DNA of 64,000 nt from Pseudomonadota bacterium (GTDB lineage Bacteria; Desulfobacterota; Desulfobacteria; Desulfobacterales; JAHIVH01): NCBI GenBank assembly GCA_018816735.1, contig JAHIVH010000052.1, forward strand, positions 44,131-108,130, read 5' to 3'. Below are positions 49,652 through 58,232 of the stretch, one piece after another (the first letter of the stretch is position 1; every line of letters starts with the position of its first letter). Both the position numbers and the translations under genes were made by a program. The notes under the pieces are model-generated. The model did no database searches and was not told the origin of the DNA. It saw only the letters and a program-made list of their open reading frames with translations.

Positions 49652-50041
49652 TTAAGGTTTTTTTCGGTAAGCCAGTCCCTGAAAAACAGCAATAGTATTA
49701 CCCTGTTCATCTGTAATGTTAATCATATAATTGGCTATTTTTGAATTCGCAGAAATTTCAGTGGCCGTCGCAGTCAGGACTGTACCACATTGAACTGCTT
49801 TGATATAGGAAATACTTACGTTCAGAGCAACTGCGGTAATGCCATGAGAGTTTGACGCTGCCGCAAATGCGTAATCCGCAAGAGCGAACACAGCAGCGCC
49901 ATGTGCGATATTGATGCCGTTCATATGATTTTCATTGATTTTAAGTGAGGTGACGGCCTTTCCTTTTTGAACTTCAATCAGTTCAATGCCAACGAACTTG
50001 GCAAAAACATCGTTCTTAACATTTGCATCGATAGTGTTCAT
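49652..50041 (-). CDS. PaaI-like hotdog-fold thioesterase
   Basis: NGINIAHGAAVFALADYAFAAASNSHGITAVALNVSISYIKAVQCGTVLTATATEIS. Confidence 0.9.
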   Translation of the reverse strand: MNTIDANVKNDVFAKFVGIELIEVQKGKAVTSLKINENHMNGINIAHGAAVFALADYAFAAASNSHGITAVALNVSISYIKAVQCGTVLTATATEISANSKIANYMINITDEQGNTIAVFQGLAYRKKP

Positions 50042-50053
50042 TTAATATCCTGA

Positions 50054-51052
50054 TTACCATTTTGCGTAATGATCTTCCGCCCAGCCAGGGCAGTTTTTCA
50101 GGGTAATAATTTCATTGGAGTTTGTTTTCAGGCTGCCTGCGAATTTTCCCATGAGTTGAGTGAATTTTGACGCAACAAGAAATGCATTGATATTTTCTGC
50201 ACGATGGGTTTCCGGAATAAATATCAGCGCCACTTTGCCGTCGTTTGACTGAATGTGCCAAGGGGCATGCATATCATTTTCATTAAATATGAAATTAACC
50301 GAACCTGTCGTGGTCATAGCGCCGTCTATCCAGAACGCATTCTCATTAAATCCGGTTTCATTTGTGCCACAGGCGAGATTAAACCCCAGATTTCTTCCAT
50401 CAGAAAGTGTGGTGGCACTTGCCGCCCAGTTCCAGAATGTGTCTCTTCTCATGAATCCGCCTGTCCAGTCCATTATCGCCATGGATGACGGGGAGGATAT
50501 GGGAATTTTATGGCCTTTAAATTGAATGAAACCAGAAATTTTTATCGGGCTTGTTTTTTGTGTATATGTCCATCCATTGTATCCGGACCGGGTGCATAAC
50601 CTTAAAGGCGTCGTGTGTGTTGAGCCTATAGCTGCATCAATTGCAATACCGTTTCCTTCCGCATATACTTTATTGCCTGTGATGGATATAGCAAGCCCTT
50701 TTGCTTTGAATTTGCTTTCAGGGTTTTCCGGAGAAGGGGATATATATATGTGCTTGTTCGGTAGAGTGGTTTTCTTGGTTTCCTCTATAATGGCATTCTT
50801 TATATCATATACATAGAAAAATCCATTGGTGGCATATTTCAGATCAACAATGGCAAGGCCTACCATCAGATCCGGCCCGGTAATACCCACAAAATGGAAT
50901 TGATTGAATTTTATTTTTTTAAGACACAGCGGTATTTTTAAGCCCCGTGGTGTCTTCAGATCAAAATCCATATAATTCAAACTTAAAACAGGATCGGCAT
51001 ACATACCAAAAGTGATTTTTCCATCCGGGTTAATCAAATGATTGATTACCAT
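50054..51052 (-). CDS. DUF2804-like protein
   Basis: AIMDWTGGFMRRDTFWNWAASATTLSDGRNLGFNLACGTNETGFNENAFWIDG typical of DUF2804. Confidence 0.8.
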   Translation of the reverse strand: MVINHLINPDGKITFGMYADPVLSLNYMDFDLKTPRGLKIPLCLKKIKFNQFHFVGITGPDLMVGLAIVDLKYATNGFFYVYDIKNAIIEETKKTTLPNKHIYISPSPENPESKFKAKGLAISITGNKVYAEGNGIAIDAAIGSTHTTPLRLCTRSGYNGWTYTQKTSPIKISGFIQFKGHKIPISSPSSMAIMDWTGGFMRRDTFWNWAASATTLSDGRNLGFNLACGTNETGFNENAFWIDGAMTTTGSVNFIFNENDMHAPWHIQSNDGKVALIFIPETHRAENINAFLVASKFTQLMGKFAGSLKTNSNEIITLKNCPGWAEDHYAKW

Positions 51053-51100
51053 GGGTGATGCACCTTAAAAAATTGATGTTTAATTATCGACATATACAAA

Positions 51101-51697
51101 CTAATAGTCTTCAATAATATTGCCTTTATCAATATATTTTTCAATATTCTGATGCGCACCTAATGCAGCTTGTACAGCATTTTGAATATCATGGCAAACC
51201 GGATCTTCATCTCCCAGGTGTGCCAACGCCTTTCGTAGAATTTTTTTCCCCTGTTTACAATGAATTTCGAATTCTTCGAGAAGCGCTTTGCGAATCCTGT
51301 GTTTTTCTTTTTCAACAGTAATAATTGATTCCAGGCGGTTGATCGTGTACTCTACCAGACTATCCCTTGTTGCCGCTGAATTTTGGGTAATCGCTTCAAG
51401 TGCATTTAAGGTTTTTCGGCTGAGAACAAAGGTTTTTTGCACCCGCGGTAATCCGCTTGCCGTATCGGGGGTGAGCCCGCTTGCAATATGATTCAGGATT
51501 TGTGTATCTTCAAAAAGAAGGTCAAAAAGGGATTTCTGTTTGATGCCAAGGTGCACAGAGACGATGGTGATGGCATGAATTGCCTTTGTTGTCAGTTTGA
51601 ATGTTGCCCTGACAGATTGACGTCCTCTGATGTCAGCGCTAGAGGGCTGCTTGACAAAAATAATATCCGAGTGCTTGTTTTTTTCGTTATCTGTCAT
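51101..51697 (-). CDS. Putative tandem ribbon-helix-helix-like protein
   Basis: Two internal repeats VRATFKLTTKAIHAITIVSVHLGIKQKSLFDLLFED (aa 29-64) and VQKTFVLSRKTLNALEAITQNSAATRDSLVEYTINR (aa 86-121). Confidence 0.55.
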   Translation of the reverse strand: MTDNEKNKHSDIIFVKQPSSADIRGRQSVRATFKLTTKAIHAITIVSVHLGIKQKSLFDLLFEDTQILNHIASGLTPDTASGLPRVQKTFVLSRKTLNALEAITQNSAATRDSLVEYTINRLESIITVEKEKHRIRKALLEEFEIHCKQGKKILRKALAHLGDEDPVCHDIQNAVQAALGAHQNIEKYIDKGNIIEDY

Positions 51698-51846
51698 TTG
51701 TGACCCTGGTTAAAACAGCTATGTTTTTTTAAAACCGATGTGGTTCATGCCATCATTACTTTTAGAAGACAGAATAATTAGTAATAGTCAGAAAATCAAT
51801 CGAAAAAAATATAAATGTAGTTGCCTGTAATAACAGTAATTCAAGC

Positions 51847-53478
51847 TTGACACAACGGTCCGTTTTTGTAATGGTCTGTCAGTTGATCAAAAGGAGTAAG
51901 ACCAAATCAGATGATTTTCCTCATCAGTTTCAAAATCAATTCACGGGAAAAAGGGTTGTGATGATAGAAAGGCAGCTTGACGGGATTTTGGAAGATCATA
52001 TTAAGAAAATGCTGGGAATACGGTCCCATCACATTCCACTTCCGCTTGACCTGGTTTCAATTGCCTGTCTTTTTTTGATGGCTGACCGTGAGACGGCAAT
52101 AGAAGGCCAGGATCAAAATCCACCGTCTCGCTACAATGGTGAGACGTTTTTGGATGCGTTGACCGATATAGGCATAAAGGTGAACGGTAATTCAATAACA
52201 AAATTTAACGCCCTGATCCAAAATGAATATTTATCTTCCGATGCGGATGAATGCTATTCCGCTGGACCAGCGTCCTTGATTCTTACAGGACTTTTGAACC
52301 GGATGTTTCCTAAAATGCAGGGATTGTTTTTTGTATCCTATTTTATTCAGACCATAGAGGAGGCATTATCCGGACGAAAGAATGAAAAGCAGGCATTGGA
52401 TCAGGCAGAACAGATGATTCTCTCACAGGGAAAAGAATTGTCGTTCGATTCATTTTCTACTGAAGAAAAGCAATTATTAAAAAAAATTGCATCTCAGGGT
52501 GCCAAGGCCCAAAAAGCGAATCCTAACGTGGGGGAGCTTGGACAGACATTTGAACAAAGAACCTCCAAGCGGGATAAATTATTTAGCGTTCTTGGTATTC
52601 GAATGAATAAAATGGGGAGAATTCTACCTCTTCCATATAATGTGGCGAAACTGAAAGAGGTTTTGTCACTGGATGAAAGGAGTATGATTAAAATCGTTGA
52701 TGCGGTTATGACCGATTTCCCATTGATACTGGCCTTACTTGAGTATATCAATAGTAAACATGAGCCAAAAGAGAAAACGGGAATTGTTTCTGTGTCCCAG
52801 GCGTTGATGGCCCTTGGATATGATAAGGCAAAAGAAGTGATGGAGGCGATTGTGCCATGTTCCGATACAGAAGAACCGCTATTAAAAGAAGAACTTGAAA
52901 AACTATTTCATTTTACCTTGTTGAAAAGTCTTGTGGCCAGGCAGATAGCTGTTCGTCTGGAGGCAGAAGGTATCGAGGAAATATGTGTCAATGTGATGTT
53001 TTACCATTTCGGGCAGATATTAATCATGAATTATCTGCCTGAAGCCTATAAACAAATTAAACGTCTGGCCATGAGTAAAAATGTGGATAATGCTTCTGCT
53101 GCCCGGGACATCCTTGGAGTGACATATGAAAATATAGGTGTCAAAATTGCGTCAGACTGGCGCCTTCCTTTTAATACCATTGAAAGTATGAGAATTTCTC
53201 AGCAAAAACGAATTGGTGTTTCCAAATTGACGATTCTTCAGACCATGCCATGCTATGTAAATGATATTTGTCTGGCGATCGGCCAGGTTGAAATGGATGA
53301 AGAAGAAGGTTACAATCATTTGAATTCGTTTTCAGAGTCTTTGAATATTCCAAGAAATGATTTGCTTAATATGTTTGATATGGCATGGGCTGAATTTGAA
53401 TTATATTTTTCTGATCATCATATATACATTGCGCGGGAATCCTTCTTAACGGAGATTATTCCGGCGGTTATACAATAA
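51847..53478 (+). CDS. HDOD-like domain protein (start uncertain; MIERQLDG at 51961 is plausible)
   Basis: RILPLPYNVAKLKEVL, ...LMALGYDKAKEVMEAIV, MFYHFGQILIMNYLPE. Confidence 0.75.
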   Translation: MTQRSVFVMVCQLIKRSKTKSDDFPHQFQNQFTGKRVVMIERQLDGILEDHIKKMLGIRSHHIPLPLDLVSIACLFLMADRETAIEGQDQNPPSRYNGETFLDALTDIGIKVNGNSITKFNALIQNEYLSSDADECYSAGPASLILTGLLNRMFPKMQGLFFVSYFIQTIEEALSGRKNEKQALDQAEQMILSQGKELSFDSFSTEEKQLLKKIASQGAKAQKANPNVGELGQTFEQRTSKRDKLFSVLGIRMNKMGRILPLPYNVAKLKEVLSLDERSMIKIVDAVMTDFPLILALLEYINSKHEPKEKTGIVSVSQALMALGYDKAKEVMEAIVPCSDTEEPLLKEELEKLFHFTLLKSLVARQIAVRLEAEGIEEICVNVMFYHFGQILIMNYLPEAYKQIKRLAMSKNVDNASAARDILGVTYENIGVKIASDWRLPFNTIESMRISQQKRIGVSKLTILQTMPCYVNDICLAIGQVEMDEEEGYNHLNSFSESLNIPRNDLLNMFDMAWAEFELYFSDHHIYIARESFLTEIIPAVIQ

Positions 53479-53496
53479 GGAGTAAAAAAAATAGCA

Positions 53497-54093
53497 ATGA
53501 AACATTACCTTTTTGGGGTTGTTGTGATCGTGTTTATGCTTGGGGGTATTTCTTTTGCAAGCCAGTATCAGATAGGGTTTAAGGCCAGTCATGAGGCCGT
53601 AGGCGCAGAGTTTAATTACATCAGGGAATCCGGTTATGGCTCATTGTCTACAGGCGTAAACATTTTATTTAATGATGATGAATATACAATACTAAAAGGG
53701 AATTTCATGCTTTCCGGAGATCCATTTCTTCCCGGATTAAGATATGGTGTCGGTTTTGAGCCGATTATCGGTAAAATAGAGAATCGTAAAGGGTCACGTG
53801 ATGGAGACCTCCTGGCATTCGGATTTCTCTTTCAGATGGCGTATGATCTTTACTCAAGCCAATGGAAAGTCCCTGTGGATGTGATTATGGACTTGTGCTT
53901 TGCACCCGATCCTTTAACTTCAAATGAATCCACCTTGTATACAGGTGTGAAAGCCTGCGTGGAGTACAGGATTTTGATTAATGCCAGTATTTCCTGTGAA
54001 TACCGCTATACGCGAGCCGATTTTGAATACTCCGGCAGGGATTGGGAATTGTCCGATCATATTTACCTTTTGGGGTATACCATGAGATTTTAG
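53497..54093 (+). CDS. YfaZ-like outer-membrane beta-barrel protein
   Basis: Signal peptide, alternating beta pattern, C-terminal YLLGYTMRF. Confidence 0.6.
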   Translation: MKHYLFGVVVIVFMLGGISFASQYQIGFKASHEAVGAEFNYIRESGYGSLSTGVNILFNDDEYTILKGNFMLSGDPFLPGLRYGVGFEPIIGKIENRKGSRDGDLLAFGFLFQMAYDLYSSQWKVPVDVIMDLCFAPDPLTSNESTLYTGVKACVEYRILINASISCEYRYTRADFEYSGRDWELSDHIYLLGYTMRF

Positions 54094-54121
54094 ACCGGCC
54101 CCTCTATGAAACAATGAATCG

Positions 54122-55051
54122 TCATTTCCTGCGATGATATCTGTTTTCGATATCCTGTTTTGAAAAGTGATACAGCGTGTTACAGTTGTGGCATCTTGTT
54201 TCTACAGGGAAGGGGCCATTTTCGAGAATTTCTTCAACATCCTCAGCCGGCAGCATGGCTATATAGTCGAGGATTCTTTTTTCACTGCACCGGCAGAAAA
54301 ACTCGATGCGGTGGTCTGAAAGAATTACAGGAGAAAAATTTTGAAAAACCGTGCTGACCAGTGATTCCGGGTTCTCGCCAAGTGAAAATTCAGTACCGAT
54401 TGATGACAGATGCCGCACTTCTTTTTCAATTTCAGTTACAATTGATTCTTTTGCACCTGGCATGGCCTGCAGAAAAAGGCCACCTGCACCGGTGACGTCT
54501 CCTTTTTTATCAAAATAGATGCTCAGACTGAAAGCTGTGGGGATTTGCTCTGATTTGAGAAAATAATTGGCAAGGTCTTTTGCCACACTTCCGTATTCCA
54601 GAATGATTTTGCCTGTAAAAGGGCTTTTCCCGTCTTCAAGAAATTTTGTGACAGAGAGAAATCCTGCACCGAAATATGGAGATAACGTTAAGTTGTCATA
54701 AGGTTTGTCCAGGGGAATGGGATTGTTTTTAAGAAATCCTCTGATTTCTCCCATGGCATTGGCCTCTACGGATAAACCTTTTACAGGGCCTGAACAGTCT
54801 ATCTTCAAAGCAAGCTGATCCTGACCCTTTAACATCGATGACATAAGACTTGCACCTAAATATGCATGGCCAAGAATCAACGTTTCAAGAACACCCAGAT
54901 CGAAATTGGCTTTCATTTCATTAATCATTCGGGTGCCATGCACGACAGCCCCCTTTACCATTCCGTCTGCCATCAGAAAGCGGTAAAGCTTGTCTTTTGC
55001 ACTGGCTTTGAGCTGTTCTTTCAATGTTTTCCCGTAGTTTTTTTTTATCAT
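54122..55051 (-). CDS. hslO: 33 kDa redox-regulated chaperone Hsp33
   Basis: Fold motifs plus zinc motif FFCRCSEKR...RCHNCNTLYHF. Confidence 0.93.
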   Translation of the reverse strand: MIKKNYGKTLKEQLKASAKDKLYRFLMADGMVKGAVVHGTRMINEMKANFDLGVLETLILGHAYLGASLMSSMLKGQDQLALKIDCSGPVKGLSVEANAMGEIRGFLKNNPIPLDKPYDNLTLSPYFGAGFLSVTKFLEDGKSPFTGKIILEYGSVAKDLANYFLKSEQIPTAFSLSIYFDKKGDVTGAGGLFLQAMPGAKESIVTEIEKEVRHLSSIGTEFSLGENPESLVSTVFQNFSPVILSDHRIEFFCRCSEKRILDYIAMLPAEDVEEILENGPFPVETRCHNCNTLYHFSKQDIENRYHRRK

Positions 55052-55160
55052 CGGGTTATCTCGATATTTGTCCAGATATTGAAGGTTATAAAAATTTTTT
55101 CATATAGGCCATTGTCAGCGGGTTTGTCAAATTATCATTTGGCCAACCGCTTAAAATCCT

Positions 55161-55907
55161 TTAACCGCTGCATGCAGGACAGTCTTTTCTCTGTTTTACT
55201 CTGACTGTTCTTGTGGTCATGTCAAAAGCGTTATAGATAAGGAGGTGATTTAGCAAGAGTCTGCCTTTTCCAAGCATGAATTTAATCGCTTCAGTGGCCT
55301 GAATGGCTCCCAATATACCAGGTATGGGGCCCAATATCCCCAATTGTTCAGATCCTTTCAGTTCTGACGGGGGAGGATTTCTGAAAACGCATCGGTAACA
55401 GGCCGATTGCCCCGGGACAATTGTCATGGCCTGCCCTTCATAGGCGACGACACCGGCATGAACAAACGGTTTGCCAATGGAAACACATGCGTCATTAATC
55501 AGGAATTTTGAACTGAAATTATCCGTTCCATCAATAATAAAATCGTACCTTTCAATAATATGGGTGATATTCTCGTAGCCTATGGCAAATTCATGGCAAA
55601 TGATATTTATGTCAGGATTTAAATCGTGGATTCTTCTTTTGGCAGCTATCACTTTTTTTTCGCCGATATCAGCTGTTGTATACAGGACCTGCCTTTGAAG
55701 ATTTGAAATATCCACGCTATCCGGATCTGCGATACCAAGAGTGCCAATTCCTGCTGCCGCAAGGTACAGAAGGGCTGGGGAGCCAAGACCCCCTGCGCCG
55801 ATCACGAGTATTTTTGCACGGGATATCTTTTTCTGACCTTTGGTCCCAAAATTTTCAAGGACGAGGTGCTGTTTGTATCTAAGTTTTTCGTCTTCGGTAA
55901 ATCCCAT
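55161..55907 (-). CDS. ThiF/MoeB/HesA family adenylyltransferase
   Basis: RAKILVIGAGGLGSPALLYLAAAGIGTLGIADPDSVDISNLQRQVLY, C-terminal CPAC. Confidence 0.95.
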   Translation of the reverse strand: MGFTEDEKLRYKQHLVLENFGTKGQKKISRAKILVIGAGGLGSPALLYLAAAGIGTLGIADPDSVDISNLQRQVLYTTADIGEKKVIAAKRRIHDLNPDINIICHEFAIGYENITHIIERYDFIIDGTDNFSSKFLINDACVSIGKPFVHAGVVAYEGQAMTIVPGQSACYRCVFRNPPPSELKGSEQLGILGPIPGILGAIQATEAIKFMLGKGRLLLNHLLIYNAFDMTTRTVRVKQRKDCPACSG

Positions 55908-55958
55908 AAATAAGTTCGAGGTGCATTTTTTATATGAAAAAATGAGAAACTCTGAAAG

Positions 55959-56993
55959 CTAATCAACAACCGGCAGCGTTTGCCCTTCTCTTGCGTGGTT
56001 TACAAACATTTCAAAAAGCCTGTCAAATTCAGGTCGTGTACTTCTCATGATTTCCGGGTGAAATTGAACGCCAATAACAAGATTCTCTCCTGCCCGCTCT
56101 ATGCCTTCTGTAAGATTATCCGGTGACACTGCTGAAACCGTGAAACCGGACGCCAGATCTTTTACTGCCTGATGATGCATGGAGTTGACGCTCAAAAGCA
56201 TTGCTTCCATCGTTTCAGATAACCAGGTTCCCGGAAGGATATCAATATCGTGAAAACAGTCGTTTTGCCGATCCCGATGGATCACGGAAGGTTCTGCCTG
56301 GTATTGTGAGGGAATGTCCTGGTAGAGCGTGCCACCGTAAAAAACATTGATGACCTGATGACCCCTGCATATGCCAAATATGGGGAGATGGTTGTCTTCT
56401 GCATAATCAAGAACAGTAAATTCCAGTTCATCCAGTTCCTTGTCAATTATTTCAAGATTTTCATGAGGTTTTTCGCCATATCTGGCCGGATCAATATCCA
56501 CCCCTCCGGGGATCAGCACACCATCTATTGTATGAAGCTTTTCACTGCGGATTGTTTTGCTATCAAAAACAGAGAAGGTGACAACAATGCCGTTATTCTC
56601 CTGTAAGGCTTCCCTGCAGTTTTTGTGTACATCTATTCCAAGGAGACGTGAAAGGGCCGGGCCGGCACCATATGTCAATCCAATCCGGGTGACGTTTGAA
56701 AAGACGAAGTCCACATTTTTGATATCAGAGTCGTGTTTTTCGATATCATAAGATTCAGGTGCACACGGGCCATAGTTGCCTGGCTGAATTGAATATGTGC
56801 CTTGGCTCATATTGGTGAATCGAAACTTGCCATCTTTATCGGTGACAGCGGTTTTTGTATCATTGCCCGTAAGATAGACGATGGCACCTTGTACAGGCGT
56901 ACCATTTGTGTCCTTTATCGTCCCGGATATATTGCAACCGGCAAGAACGATTAAAATAAAAATTTGAAATATGAAACCAATCGATCTTTTCAT
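55959..56993 (-). CDS. Lipoprotein with carboxypeptidase-regulatory-like N-domain fused to class I glutamine amidotransferase/peptidase C26
   Basis: Lipobox LVLAGC; ISGTIKDTNGTPVQGAIVYLTGNDTKTAVTDKDGKFRFTNM; GICRGHQVINVFYGG and VIGVQFHPE. Confidence 0.88.
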   Translation of the reverse strand: MKRSIGFIFQIFILIVLAGCNISGTIKDTNGTPVQGAIVYLTGNDTKTAVTDKDGKFRFTNMSQGTYSIQPGNYGPCAPESYDIEKHDSDIKNVDFVFSNVTRIGLTYGAGPALSRLLGIDVHKNCREALQENNGIVVTFSVFDSKTIRSEKLHTIDGVLIPGGVDIDPARYGEKPHENLEIIDKELDELEFTVLDYAEDNHLPIFGICRGHQVINVFYGGTLYQDIPSQYQAEPSVIHRDRQNDCFHDIDILPGTWLSETMEAMLLSVNSMHHQAVKDLASGFTVSAVSPDNLTEGIERAGENLVIGVQFHPEIMRSTRPEFDRLFEMFVNHAREGQTLPVVD

Positions 56994-57006
56994 TTTTTTC
57001 TTCTTT

Positions 57007-57672
57007 TCAATAGCCGAGTTCCTCATTGATAAGAATGACAGAAATATCTGTGAACATGGGCTTCCTGTGAAGTATTGTTGTAATGTTGCAGATTCTCATG
57101 GGCACATTGCAATCCACACAGATGCCTGTTTCTGCACACGGAGTGGGCATATTGAGACTTTTCGCTCTCATTGGCGCTGCGATTTCTTTGATCCTTCTGA
57201 TTGCAGAATCCAGATCCGGCACAACCTTGTTCATGCCTGCAACGAGAATAACCTTTCGGGGCCCGAAGCTCATGGCATTTGTCCGGTTTCCTACACCATC
57301 AACGTTCACGATCTCTCCTGTCAGGGAAATGGCATTTGCGCTCGCGAAAAAACAGTCGCATCGGCCTTGTTCCATCCTGTTTCTGATGGCGTCTTCAAAC
57401 GGGAGATCTTGAATGTTGTGGTCATAAATCGTTTTATTGTTTGCGGTCAATGCCTCGATGATGCCAAGAGAGCGTGTGGTGTCAGACCCGCCGAAACCAA
57501 ACGTATCATATGTGGCAACCATGCTTAATATCAAGGCCCTTGCTTCACCTGTTGACAGAACAAAATGTGCATCGAACCGGTGCTTTTTTAAATGATGAAC
57601 ACACGTGTTGCCCAGTTTTTCCCACAGCCATTTTTTTTGCTGTAAATTATCCATTGATAATCCTTTCAACAC
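57007..57672 (-). CDS. LUD domain (lactate utilization-like) protein
   Basis: TYDTFGFGGSDTTRSLGI, ASANAISLTGEIVNVDGVGNRTNAMSFGPRKVILVAGMNKV; C-terminal CAETGICVDC...C. Confidence 0.9.
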   Translation of the reverse strand: MLKGLSMDNLQQKKWLWEKLGNTCVHHLKKHRFDAHFVLSTGEARALILSMVATYDTFGFGGSDTTRSLGIIEALTANNKTIYDHNIQDLPFEDAIRNRMEQGRCDCFFASANAISLTGEIVNVDGVGNRTNAMSFGPRKVILVAGMNKVVPDLDSAIRRIKEIAAPMRAKSLNMPTPCAETGICVDCNVPMRICNITTILHRKPMFTDISVILINEELGY

Positions 57673-58232
57673 AAATGGTTCTAATCCTTGGGGGTTTTTG
57701 TTATTTTATTATTCTCAAATGTCATATGAAATTTAATGCACTATATACATGCAAGCCTATTCTGTCAAAGTGATTTGGCTAAAATATGAGCGTTTCAACT
57801 GCCATAAACCAACCAAACATTTAATCAATTTGATTGATAAAATTAATAATTAATTCAAATGGATCTCAGAGATAGAAATGTTGTTTGGCTTGTATATTTT
57901 GCTTGACACAGAAGAACGATATGTATTAAAATGTACGTAAGTTATCCAGGTAAACAGTGTTTTTTTTGATTGTGGTTTAAGGTGCTTGTGCCTGTGAATT
58001 TGGGGTATATGGCGTGTATATGGAAAAGCGTGGATTTTTAAGCCAATTATGTAACAATGCTAAATTAATTAAGGCTGTTATGAATAAACGTTCGGCCATT
58101 AACGCATCATCGATTCCATATGCAGTATTTTCTTTATTTAGCATGATGTTTGATCATGGGATAAGACCTTAAAAAAAGATGGGAAAGGCATTCTTGGTGG
58201 AAGAATGCTTTAGTACATTAATTTGAAAGAGT

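Noticed and set aside
57825-57845. Inverted repeat ATCAAT-TTG-ATTGAT
   Set aside because: Short arms in very AT-rich DNA; easily expected by chance.
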